Source of the DNA: DASPTT01 sp035623275
GTDB lineage: Bacteria > Actinomycetota > Acidimicrobiia > Acidimicrobiales > UBA8190
Direction: 5' to 3'
Length of the DNA stretch: 64,000 nucleotides
Assembly: GCA_035623275.1 (NCBI GenBank)
Contig: DASPTT010000114.1
Location: forward strand, 1 to 64,000
Shown here: one piece after another, positions 1 to 7,695 of the stretch
How positions within the stretch are numbered: position 1 is the first letter of the stretch
How the letters are laid out: each line of letters opens with the position of its first letter
Notes under the pieces: model-generated
What the model was told of the DNA's origin: nothing
Seen by the model: only the letters and a program-made list of their open reading frames with translations
Database searches by the model: none
Program-made: the position numbers and the translations under genes

Positions 1-125
1 ACGTCGACCACCCTGAACTCCTTTGGGTCCGGCTGGCCCGCATCCGACGCAAGCTCGAGCGGGACCCGTCGCAGCCGCGCCACTTCCTCACCGAGATCGG
101 GTGCGGCTACCGGTTCGAGGCCTGA
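1..125 (+). CDS. kdpE: Response regulator C-terminus, KdpE-like (partial)
   Basis: The last 40 codons of a protein entering from the left edge, read from base 3 to the TGA at 123-125. The peptide contains 'RKLERDPSQPRHFLTEIG' and ends 'GCGYRFEA', the wing of an OmpR/PhoB winged helix. It is closest in my memory to the KdpE ending 'RHFITETGIGYRF'. The receiver domain lies outside the window. Its position just upstream of kdpBCA supports a role as regulator of the K+-ATPase genes. The subfamily assignment is inferred from context. Its partner kinase is not in the window, since the KdpD encoded here lacks a kinase core. Confidence 0.75.
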   Translation, partial: VDHPELLWVRLARIRRKLERDPSQPRHFLTEIGCGYRFEA

Positions 126-619
126 CGCGGCTCGGCCGCGCCAGCCCTCGTCGCCAACCGCGCGCCGGCGATCCCCCTGACGTCGGTGCGGGCGCGAAAG
201 CGCCGCTAAGAATCAGCGGCACGCGTAACAAACCCGGAAAACACCGTGCTGGACGGCGGTCCTGGCCCAGACAATGGGGCATGCCCGGTCACCCGCTGAT
301 GTTCGGCAGGGCCTTCCGCTGCCTGGCGTACGACCCAGACACGCGTGTGCGTGCCGGCGTCGTCCCTCCGATGGGGTCTTCTGCGCGGAGCACGCCATCG
401 AGTTCCGCGCCGCCGAGGCGGCCCGGGCGGCGACCGACCTGGCACGGACCCTGTTCGTCGTCGACGATCCGACGGCGCCGGCCCTGCGGAGGCTGTTGGC
501 GGGGGTCCGAGCTCGCCGCCTGCGGGCCCTGCGCCGCCGGCTGCTGGTCGAGATCGCCTGGTCCGAGGGACCGGTCGAGATGTCCGGGCAGATGCCTGCG
601 GCCCCAGGGCACGTGACCG
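126..619. other. Leader region of the kdp genes, possible decayed ORF
   Basis: About 490 bases between the regulator and the first small membrane ORF. A dyad at 202-220 probably belongs to kdp control. From 299 one frame reads 'MFGRAFRCLAYDPDTRVR'. After a shift near 340-370 another frame reads 'GVFCAEHAIEFRAAEAARA' and 'RTLFVVDDPTAPALRRLL' to about 610. Together these look like one small protein with two Cys-bearing segments broken by a frameshift. They could also be chance in GC-rich DNA. No intact gene can be supported. Confidence 0.3.
200..220. promoter_or_regulatory. Dyad operator candidate upstream of kdp
   Basis: GCCGCT (202-207) and AGCGGC (215-220) form a perfect inverted repeat with a 7-nt spacer. 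The 13-mer GCGCCGCTAAGAA (200-212) recurs at 5716-5728, between kdpD and kdpF, again as part of a CCGCT...AGCGG dyad. One copy before each kdp transcription unit suggests a shared regulator site, for example for KdpE. No binding data exist, and a weak stem-loop role is also possible. Confidence 0.4.
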
Positions 620-838
620 ATGCGAACGAGGTCGCTGACGGTGGCCAACGCGCTCGCCGCCCTTGTCACGTTCGCGTTCGTGGTTGCCGTCGTCGCCGTG
701 GCATCGTGGGTCATGGGCCGCTGGGAGACTCGTTCGGGCTCCGAGGGGAGGCTCCTGGTCCGCGTCCGGCCCCCGCGACGCACCCAAGGCCTCATCCATC
801 ACGGCAGCAGGCCTGACCAGCCACGGAGGCTCCCATGA
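620..838 (+). CDS. Small single-span membrane protein, hypothetical
   Basis: 72 codons from ATG 620. Residues 5-32 are strongly hydrophobic (begins 'MRTRSLTVANALAALVTF', ends near 'ASWVMGRW'), followed by an Arg-rich polar tail. The TGA (836-838) overlaps the next ATG (835-837) as ATGA, the same coupling seen at the other joints of this operon. That overlap is the main support. There is no clear Shine-Dalgarno and I recognise no family. It could be non-coding. Confidence 0.35.
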   Translation: MRTRSLTVANALAALVTFAFVVAVVAVASWVMGRWETRSGSEGRLLVRVRPPRRTQGLIHHGSRPDQPRRLP

Positions 839-999
839 CCGACGTGATCTTGATCATCGTGATCGTCGCGTTCTTCGCCGCCATGTCCCTCCTGGTGCGG
901 GCCTGTGGCCGTGTGATCCGTACGGACGTGGACGACGCGGTCGACGTGGACGAATCGGTTGACCCCGTCCCCGCGCCCGGCCATGGGCCCGCCGCGTGA
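835..999 (+). CDS. Small membrane protein at head of kdpBCA
   Basis: 54 residues. The start 'MTDVILIIVIVAFFAAMSLL' forms one membrane helix, followed by 'VRACGRVIR' and an acidic tail rich in Asp and Val. It is too long and different for KdpF, which is found separately at 5596-5685. Short proteins of this shape precede kdp genes in other bacteria (from memory), and a role in assembly or stability of the pump is a guess. The stop TGA (997-999) overlaps the GTG of kdpB (996-998), so it is translationally coupled to the ATPase subunit. Hydrophobicity, position and coupling make it convincing as a gene. Confidence 0.7.
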   Translation: MTDVILIIVIVAFFAAMSLLVRACGRVIRTDVDDAVDVDESVDPVPAPGHGPAA

Positions 1000-3080
1000 T
1001 CGAGCCAGATACCCCCGGCGGAGCCGTGGTCACGGCTCCGCCTCCCGAGTCCCGGCCCCCGAAGGTCCGCACCCGGCCCGCCGCATCCCTGGTCGATCCC
1101 GCCATCCTGCGCCGTGCGGTGGTGGAGGCCTTCGTGAAGCTCGACCCGCGCAACATGATCCGCAACCCGGTCATGTTCGTGGTCGAGATCGGCAGTGTGG
1201 TCACCACGATCGCCTTCTTCGGCAGGCCGAGCGTGTTCGTCGGGTCGATCACGCTCTGGCTGTGGGCGACCGTGCTGTTCGCCAACTTCGCCGAGGCTGT
1301 CGCCGAGGGGAGGGGTAAGGCCCAGGCCGACACCCTCCGTCGCACCCGGCAGCAGACGATGGCGCATGTCCTCGCCCCGGACGGCACCACGAGCACGGTC
1401 GCGTCGACCGACCTGCAGGTCGGCGACCTCTGCGTGGTGGAGGCCGGCGAGGTCATTCCCGGTGACGGCGACGTCGTCGAAGGGATCGCCACCGTCGACG
1501 AGTCCGCCATCACGGGGGAGTCGGCCCCCGTCATCCGGGAGTCCGGCGGCGACCGCTGCGCGGTGACTGGCGGCACCCGGGTCCTCTCCGACCGCATCGT
1601 GGTGGAGATCACTTCCAAGCCCGGCGAGACCTTCCTCGACCGGATGATCTCGCTCGTGGAGGGCGCCAGCCGCCAGAAGACCCCCAACGAGATCGCCCTC
1701 GACATCCTGATCTCGGGCCTGACCCTGATCCTGCTGGTCGCCGTCGTCACCCTGCAGCCGATGGCCATCTACTCCAAGGCGATCCAGTCGACGACCGTGC
1801 TCATCGCCCTGTTCGTCTGCCTGGCCCCAACCACCATCGGCGGGTTGCTCTCCGCCATCGGCATCGCGGGCATGGACCGGCTCGTCCAGCGCAACGTGCT
1901 GGCCATGTCGGGCCGAGCCGTCGAGGCGGCGGGCGACTGCTCCACGCTCCTGCTCGACAAGACCGGCACCATCACCTACGGCAACCGCATGGCGGCCGAG
2001 TTCGTGCCCGTCGGAGGCACCAGCGAAGGGGAGCTGGCCGACGCCGTGCTCCTCTCGAGCCTGGCCGACGAGACCCCCGAGGGGCGCTCGATCGTCGAGC
2101 TAGCCCAGGAGCGCTACCGGCCCGCCACCCCCGACCTCCTCGACGCCGAGCTCGTCCCCTTCACCGCCCAGACGCGCATGAGCGGGATCGACCTCGACGG
2201 CCGCCAGATCCGCAAGGGGGCGGCCGACTCGGTGCGGCGCTGGGTCGAGGAGCTCGGCGGGTCCATCCCCGACGGGCTCGGGTACGTCGTCGAGGGCATC
2301 GCCACCGGAGGGGGCACGCCCCTGGTGGTGGCCGACGGCCCCCGGATCCTGGGGGTCATCCACCTGAAGGACACGGTCAAGCAGGGGATGGTCGAGCGCT
2401 TCGACCAGCTGCGCGACATGGGCATCCGCACGGTGATGATCACCGGGGACAACCCGCTCACCGCGGCAGCGATCGCCAAGGAGGCCGGGGTCGACGACTT
2501 CCTGGCCGAGGCCACCCCCGAGGAGAAGATGGCCCTCATCCGCCGGGAGCAGCGCGGCGGGCACATGGTGGCCATGACCGGCGACGGCACCAACGACGCC
2601 CCCGCCCTGGCCCAGGCCGACGTGGGGCTGGCCATGAACACCGGCACGCAGGCGGCGAAGGAAGCCGGGAACATGGTCGACCTCGACTCCAACCCGACCA
2701 AGCTCATCGAGGTGGTCGAGGTGGGCAAGCAGCTGCTCATCACCCGGGGGTCGCTCACCACCTTCTCGATCGCAAACGACATCGCCAAGTACTTCGCCAT
2801 CGTGCCGGCGATGTTCCTGGTCGCCTACCCGGCGTTGAAGGTGCTCAACGTCATGCACCTGAGCAACCCGCACACCGCCATCCTCGCCGCCGTCATCTAC
2901 AACGCCCTGATCATCCCCGCTCTCATCCCCCTCGCCCTGCGTGGAGTGAAGTTCAAGCCCCGTGACGGCGCAGCCATCCTGCGGCGCAACGGCCTCATCT
3001 ACGGCGTGGGCGGCATCGTCGCCCCGTTCGTCTTCATCAAGCTCATCGACATGGTCCTGACCGCGCTGGGTCTGCACTGA
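996..3080 (+). CDS. kdpB: Potassium-transporting ATPase ATP-binding subunit KdpB
   Basis: 694 aa P-type ATPase subunit that energises high-affinity K+ uptake by KdpFABC in the cell membrane. Visible motifs: TGES near residue 173 (dephosphorylation loop), phosphorylated Asp321 in 'LLLDKTGTITYG', and 'GDGTNDAPALAQAD' near 529. Membrane helices lie near 60-100, 240-300 and at the C-terminus. The length is normal for KdpB. The GTG start overlaps the previous stop (GTGA), and the stop shares one base with the kdpC ATG (TGATG). Placing kdpB before kdpC and kdpA is not the usual A-B-C order. Confidence 0.97.
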   Translation: MIEPDTPGGAVVTAPPPESRPPKVRTRPAASLVDPAILRRAVVEAFVKLDPRNMIRNPVMFVVEIGSVVTTIAFFGRPSVFVGSITLWLWATVLFANFAEAVAEGRGKAQADTLRRTRQQTMAHVLAPDGTTSTVASTDLQVGDLCVVEAGEVIPGDGDVVEGIATVDESAITGESAPVIRESGGDRCAVTGGTRVLSDRIVVEITSKPGETFLDRMISLVEGASRQKTPNEIALDILISGLTLILLVAVVTLQPMAIYSKAIQSTTVLIALFVCLAPTTIGGLLSAIGIAGMDRLVQRNVLAMSGRAVEAAGDCSTLLLDKTGTITYGNRMAAEFVPVGGTSEGELADAVLLSSLADETPEGRSIVELAQERYRPATPDLLDAELVPFTAQTRMSGIDLDGRQIRKGAADSVRRWVEELGGSIPDGLGYVVEGIATGGGTPLVVADGPRILGVIHLKDTVKQGMVERFDQLRDMGIRTVMITGDNPLTAAAIAKEAGVDDFLAEATPEEKMALIRREQRGGHMVAMTGDGTNDAPALAQADVGLAMNTGTQAAKEAGNMVDLDSNPTKLIEVVEVGKQLLITRGSLTTFSIANDIAKYFAIVPAMFLVAYPALKVLNVMHLSNPHTAILAAVIYNALIIPALIPLALRGVKFKPRDGAAILRRNGLIYGVGGIVAPFVFIKLIDMVLTALGLH

Positions 3081-3850
3081 TGCGCCGATACCTGTCCACC
3101 AGCCTCGTGATGCTGCTGGGGCTGACCGTCGTCCTCGGGCTCGGCTACCCGGCCCTGGTGGCCGGACTGGCTGCGCTGGGTCTCGGGCACCAGGCCGACG
3201 GCTCGCTCGTCTACCGCGACGGCAAGCTCGTCGGCTCGCAGCTGCTGGGCCAGTCCTTCACGGACAGCAACGGCAACCCCCTCCCCCGCTACTTCCAGCC
3301 TCGGCCGTCAGCGGCTGGGAGCGGGTACGACGCCTCTTCCTCGGGGGCGACCAACCTCGGCCCCTCGAACGCCTTGCTCGTCGGGTTCGTCCCAGGGGTC
3401 AACACCGTCGGCCTCGACGGCAGCCCGTCGAAGACCAACCCGTTCGCCACGCCGGCCGATCCCGCCTGTGTGCCCACCGACCCCAAGGGCAACCCCGTGA
3501 CCAGCCCGAGCCGCGGGCAGAAGTACGCGAAGAACCCCGACGGGTCCTACGTCTGCGACCCCAACACCGTCCCCGAGCGTGCCATCGCCTACCGCCAGCT
3601 CAACGGGCTGGCACCCACGGCACCGGTGCCGGTCGACGCAGTGACGGCCTCGGGCTCGGGGCTCGATCCCGGCATCTCCGTCGCCAACGCCTTGGACCAA
3701 GCGCCGCGGGTCGCCCAGGCCCGGCACCTGCCGACGGACCAGGTCGTCGCGCTGGTGCGCCGCTACACGGCCGGTCGCCAGTGGGGGTTCCTCGGCGAGC
3801 CGACGGTGAACGTGCTCGAGCTCAACCTGGCTCTGGACCGGCTGTCATGA
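3080..3850 (+). CDS. kdpC: Potassium-transporting ATPase subunit KdpC
   Basis: 256 aa. One N-terminal membrane helix ('YLSTSLVMLLGLTVVLGLGY') is followed by the extracytoplasmic domain with 'GSQLLGQSF', 'YFQPRPSAAG' and 'NALLVGFVPG'. The C-terminal 'PTVNVLELNLALD' is typical of KdpC. A Pro/Gly-rich insertion in the middle (about residues 110-160) makes it longer than the roughly 190 aa enterobacterial protein, which is common in actinobacteria as I recall. KdpC stabilises ATP binding on KdpB. It sits between kdpB and kdpA with overlaps on both sides. Confidence 0.95.
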   Translation: MRRYLSTSLVMLLGLTVVLGLGYPALVAGLAALGLGHQADGSLVYRDGKLVGSQLLGQSFTDSNGNPLPRYFQPRPSAAGSGYDASSSGATNLGPSNALLVGFVPGVNTVGLDGSPSKTNPFATPADPACVPTDPKGNPVTSPSRGQKYAKNPDGSYVCDPNTVPERAIAYRQLNGLAPTAPVPVDAVTASGSGLDPGISVANALDQAPRVAQARHLPTDQVVALVRRYTAGRQWGFLGEPTVNVLELNLALDRLS

Positions 3851-5550
3851 GCGGATGGGGCTGGGGCCAGCTGGCGTTCGTGGGCGCGGTGACCGTGGTC
3901 GGCGCCTCCTTGCTCGGCAAGTACCTGGCGGCGACGTTCCGGGGCGGCAAGGCGCCGGGTGACCGCGTGTTCCTGCCCATCGAGCGCGCCGTCTACCGGG
4001 TGACACGCATCGACCCCGATTCCAGCCAACGCTGGAGCGGCTATGCGCTCGCCGTCCTGGCCTTTGGGCTGGTGTCGACCCTCTTCCTCTATCTGGTGCT
4101 CCGCTTCCAGGGACACCTCCCCGGCAACCCCACCCACGCGCCGGGTATGTCGCCGCTGCTGTCGTTCGACACCGCCGCCAGCTTCATCACCGGCACCAAC
4201 TGGCAGGCCTACTCCGGGGAGACCCAAGCCAGCTACCTGGCCCAGATGGCGGGCCTGGTGGTGGCCCAGTTCACGGCCGCCGCGGTGGGGCTCGCCGTGG
4301 CCCTGGCCATCGTCCGGGGCATCGGAGGGTCCGCCCGCACCGTCGGGAACTTCTGGGCCGACCTCACCCACGGCTTGGTCAGGGTGTTCGTGCCGCTGTC
4401 GATCATCGGGGCGCTGGTCCTGGTGGGGCAGGGCGCGGTGCAGAACTTCCACGGCTTCAGCACCGCCACCACGCTGGCCGGCGGGACCCAGCACATCCCG
4501 GGCGGACCGGTGGCCTCCATGGAGGTCATCAAGCTGCTCGGCACCAACGGCGGCAGCTTCTACGGCGTGGGCGGGGCCCACCCCTTCGAGAACCCGACGG
4601 GGTTCGCCAACATGTTCGACTTGCTGCTCGTCATCGTCCTCCCCTTCGCCATCGCCCTCATGTTCGGGCGGCTCATCGGCCGGCCCCGCCAGGGCCGGGC
4701 CATCGTGGCGGTCATGGCCATCCTGTTCGTGGGCCACACCCTGGTGTCGATGCAAGCCGAGGCCCACGGCAACCACCTGCTGCCGGCGTCGGTGAGCCAG
4801 GTGGCGAGTGCCCAGAACCCGGGCGGCAACATGGAGGGGAAGGAGACCCGGTTCGGGCCCGACGGCTCCGCGTTGATGACGGTGGGAACCATGGGCACCA
4901 CCGCGGGCGCCACCGACTCCGCCCTCGACAGCTACACCCCCGTCGGCGGCGCCGGGGCCTTCGTCGGCATCATCCTGGGAGAGGTGAGCCCCGGCGGGGA
5001 CGGCGGTGGGCTCTACTCCATCCTCGTCTTCGCCCTCCTGGCCGTGTTCGTCGCCGGCCTGATGGTGGGACGAACACCCGAGTTCCTGGGTAAGAAGATC
5101 CGAGCCCCGCAGATGAAGCTGGTGGTGGCCTACGTCCTGGCCATCCCCATCATCATCCTGGTCTTCGGCTCCATCTCGTTGGTCGTCGCGCCTGGCACGC
5201 GGGCGATCCTCAACCCCGGCATGCACGGACTGAGTGAGGTGACCTACGCCTTCGCGTCGGTGACGCTCAACAATGGCTCAGCCTTTGCGGGACTGTCGGC
5301 CAACGCGCCCTACTACAACACGCTGCTCACGCTCGCCATGCTGGCCGGACGCTTCGTGCCCATCGTCCTGGGCCTGGCCATCGCCGGCTCGCTGGCGGGG
5401 GCCAGGGTCCACGCCCGCACCCGGGCCACGCTCGACACGTCCGGTCCGACCTTCGTCGTCTTCCTGCTCGGCGTGATCGTCGTGGTGGGCGGCCTGATCT
5501 ACCTGCCGATGCTGATCCTGGGACCGATCGGCGAGCGGATCGTCGGCTGA
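3847..5550 (+). CDS. kdpA: Potassium-transporting ATPase K+-binding subunit KdpA
   Basis: 567 aa, about ten membrane helices, the channel-like subunit that binds and selects K+. Selectivity-loop segments are visible: 'FITGTNWQAYSGE', 'LGTNGGSFYG' (about residue 232), 'GTMGTTAGAT' and 'TLNNGSAFAG'. I chose the ATG at 3847 because it overlaps the kdpC stop as ATGA and gives the family N-terminus ('MSGWGWGQLAF'). The open frame extends 22 codons further upstream into kdpC. It is the last gene of the rightward unit and faces kdpF head-on. Confidence 0.96.
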   Translation: MSGWGWGQLAFVGAVTVVGASLLGKYLAATFRGGKAPGDRVFLPIERAVYRVTRIDPDSSQRWSGYALAVLAFGLVSTLFLYLVLRFQGHLPGNPTHAPGMSPLLSFDTAASFITGTNWQAYSGETQASYLAQMAGLVVAQFTAAAVGLAVALAIVRGIGGSARTVGNFWADLTHGLVRVFVPLSIIGALVLVGQGAVQNFHGFSTATTLAGGTQHIPGGPVASMEVIKLLGTNGGSFYGVGGAHPFENPTGFANMFDLLLVIVLPFAIALMFGRLIGRPRQGRAIVAVMAILFVGHTLVSMQAEAHGNHLLPASVSQVASAQNPGGNMEGKETRFGPDGSALMTVGTMGTTAGATDSALDSYTPVGGAGAFVGIILGEVSPGGDGGGLYSILVFALLAVFVAGLMVGRTPEFLGKKIRAPQMKLVVAYVLAIPIIILVFGSISLVVAPGTRAILNPGMHGLSEVTYAFASVTLNNGSAFAGLSANAPYYNTLLTLAMLAGRFVPIVLGLAIAGSLAGARVHARTRATLDTSGPTFVVFLLGVIVVVGGLIYLPMLILGPIGERIVG

Positions 5551-5595
5551 GCTTCCTCCGCCGGCTCACGCGTGGCCGAGGACGAGGTGACCCTC

Positions 5596-5685
5596 CTAGA
5601 ACCACTCCGGTTTGAACATTGCGATGCCGAGGTAGACGAACACGGCGATCGACAAAGCCAGCAGGAGCCCCTGCACGACGTTCAT
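5596..5685 (-). CDS. kdpF: Potassium-transporting ATPase subunit KdpF
   Basis: 29 residues: 'MNVVQGLLLALSIAVFVY' then 'LGIAMFKPEWF'. One membrane helix ends in the FKPEWF-type tail characteristic of KdpF. KdpF is a lipid-like stabiliser of the Kdp complex. AAGGA lies 5 nt before the ATG on the minus strand. Usually it is the first gene of kdpFABC. Here it sits on the opposite strand behind kdpD and convergent with kdpA. Confidence 0.85.
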   Translation of the reverse strand: MNVVQGLLLALSIAVFVYLGIAMFKPEWF

Positions 5686-5715
5686 GTCCTTATGGTGCCG
5701 CTGCCGAGGGTTAGG

Positions 5716-5737
5716 GCGCCGCTAAGAAGCGCAGCGG
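5716..5737. promoter_or_regulatory. Second copy of the kdp dyad motif
   Basis: CCGCT (5719-5723) and AGCGG (5733-5737) form a dyad around a 9-nt spacer. The copy of GCGCCGCTAAGAA at 5716-5728 is identical to the one at 200-212 ahead of the kdpBCA unit. It lies between the kdpD stop and the kdpF start, so it could be an operator for kdpF or part of a hairpin after kdpD. The exact 13-base match favours a shared protein site. Confidence 0.4.
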
Positions 5738-5765
5738 ATCGTCAAAGTCGCGCAAAAGATCCTGC

Positions 5766-7652
5766 TCACGAGGGGCCCGGCGTCCCGGTGCCGAAGGAGT
5801 CGAGGGCCGTGCGCTCCCGTGCGGACCGGATCTGGTCCAGGAAGGCGCGCAGCAAGGAGGCATCGGGCTCCCCAAGCCTGCCCACCGCGACAGCCAGGAC
5901 GAGCCCCGGGGCGATTTCGACGGACTCGGTGAACGCGCCCGGTGTCTCGCCGGAGGCCTGGCCGACCGCGGCGTCCACCCGCCACTGATCGCCTTCCCGG
6001 CGCAGCAGCGCCACACCGTCGAGGTCGAACGCCTGCCGGAGGGCCCCCAGCTCTTCGACCGGCCGCACCGCGCCGACAATCGCGCCGGCGGCCAGCCTGG
6101 CCAGGTTCTCGCCCTCGGCGCTCGTCCTCGCCACTCGGAGCCCTTGCCTGGTGAGCAAGTCCACCAGAGCGCCAACGGCGGCAGCGACGACCACGAACGT
6201 GATGAGCGCGATCAGGTCGACCCAGCGACCCACCCGAAGACTGTAGAAGGGGGGAGCGTAGAAGAAGTCGGAGGCCACAAAGGCGACGCCGGTGGCCAGC
6301 ACCGCCGGACGGATCCCTCCCAACAGCGCGACCCCGATGACGGCCAGCAGGTTGCACAGCAGAACCCCGGCGAGCTCGAGCGACGCGCGCACCGGTACCA
6401 GTCCGACCGTGATCACGATCGGCAGGCCGACGGCGAGCGCCCATGCCGCCGCGCGACGCGGAGCGGGCAGCAGGACGCGCCGAGGGCGTCTCGCCGCCTC
6501 CGGCGTGCGCGGTTCTCGAGTCGAGGGCCGCAGCGGGGGGACCACGTGGACCTCGATTGGCCCGGCGCTGCGGATGGCCTTGTTGATGACAGACCCGTGC
6601 AAGAGCCCCTCGAGCCGTGAACGCCGGGTGGCGCCGAGCACCAGCTGACGCGCGCCTTGGCTGCGCGCGAACTCCAGGACCACCGAGGCCACGTCGATAC
6701 CCGCCAGCTCCACGTAGTGCCCGCCGACCTCGCTCAGCAGCCGCTGTTGGGCGGCTAACCACGGCGGGGCGGACTCGACCGAGTCACTCGGCACCCGAAC
6801 GTAGATCCCGATCAACGAGTCACGCGTGGACGAGGCGATCTGGGCGGCGCGGCGCAGGACGTGCTCAGCCTCCGGGGCGCCGGTCAGGGCGACGACGACG
6901 CCCTCGGGGTACCCACCAGCGCCCGCGGCATCGTCGCGTCCGACGGCTTCACCGAGTAGACCGTGATCTGCCAACCAATCGACGCCCACCTGGCGCAGCC
7001 GGTGCAGGTGGTCGATGCTGTAGAACCCTGTCAAGGCGGCCTGTGACGACCTACCCATGACCTCGTTGTGCTCAATGCGCGCGCGGAGTTCCTCGGGCGT
7101 GGCTCCCACGAAGTCAACGCGGTCTGCACCCGCCACCACGGGATCCGGGACCGTCTCCCGTTGCGGAACCCCGGTGATCCTCTCAACGGGGTCATTCAGG
7201 CTGTCGATGTGCTGCACGTTCAGCGTCGACACGACGTCGATGCCGGCAGTGAGAAGCTCGTCGACGTCCTCCCAGCGTTTGGCGTGCCGGCTCCCAGGCA
7301 CACACGTGTGCGCCAGCTCGTCCACCAGGACGACGGACGGGGCGCAGGCCAACACGGCATCGACGTCCAGCTCGTCGAAGGTCGATCCCCGGTAGGGGAC
7401 CCGACGGACAGGCACGCGGGTGAGCGAGGAAAGCATCGCTTCGGTGGCAGCACGACCATGGGTCTCGACGAGCCCCACGACGACGGAACGGCCCTCGCCG
7501 GCGAGCCGCAGGCCTTCGGCGAGCATGGCATGGGTCTTACCGGCACCAGGGGCCAGACCGAGAAAGACGTGAAGACGGCCACGCCCACGAGCCACCTCGA
7601 CATCCGCATCTGGTCGGCGCCCGTGATCTGGCTGTCCGGGTGCGACCGTCAT
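5766..7652 (-). CDS. kdpD: KdpD-like sensor without histidine kinase core
   Basis: 628 aa, against about 900 for full KdpD. Domains in order: N-terminal KdpD ATPase-like domain (Walker A 'GLAPGAGKT' at 32-40, 'VVLVDELAHT' near 105-118), a universal-stress-protein domain (about 250-370), a four-helix DUF4118 membrane part (about 400-510) and a GAF-like tail to the end. No HisKA His-box and no N/G1/G2 ATPase boxes are present: the frame stops after 'FLDQIRSARERTALDSFG'. It can sense but cannot phosphorylate. kdpF follows at 80 nt, and a kinase partner must be elsewhere. Short KdpD forms are known in other phyla. Confidence 0.9.
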   Translation of the reverse strand: MTVAPGQPDHGRRPDADVEVARGRGRLHVFLGLAPGAGKTHAMLAEGLRLAGEGRSVVVGLVETHGRAATEAMLSSLTRVPVRRVPYRGSTFDELDVDAVLACAPSVVLVDELAHTCVPGSRHAKRWEDVDELLTAGIDVVSTLNVQHIDSLNDPVERITGVPQRETVPDPVVAGADRVDFVGATPEELRARIEHNEVMGRSSQAALTGFYSIDHLHRLRQVGVDWLADHGLLGEAVGRDDAAGAGGYPEGVVVALTGAPEAEHVLRRAAQIASSTRDSLIGIYVRVPSDSVESAPPWLAAQQRLLSEVGGHYVELAGIDVASVVLEFARSQGARQLVLGATRRSRLEGLLHGSVINKAIRSAGPIEVHVVPPLRPSTREPRTPEAARRPRRVLLPAPRRAAAWALAVGLPIVITVGLVPVRASLELAGVLLCNLLAVIGVALLGGIRPAVLATGVAFVASDFFYAPPFYSLRVGRWVDLIALITFVVVAAAVGALVDLLTRQGLRVARTSAEGENLARLAAGAIVGAVRPVEELGALRQAFDLDGVALLRREGDQWRVDAAVGQASGETPGAFTESVEIAPGLVLAVAVGRLGEPDASLLRAFLDQIRSARERTALDSFGTGTPGPS

Positions 7653-7695
7653 CCCAGCTCCTCGATGTATTGCCGCTTGCGCGGGCGGGCCAGAG

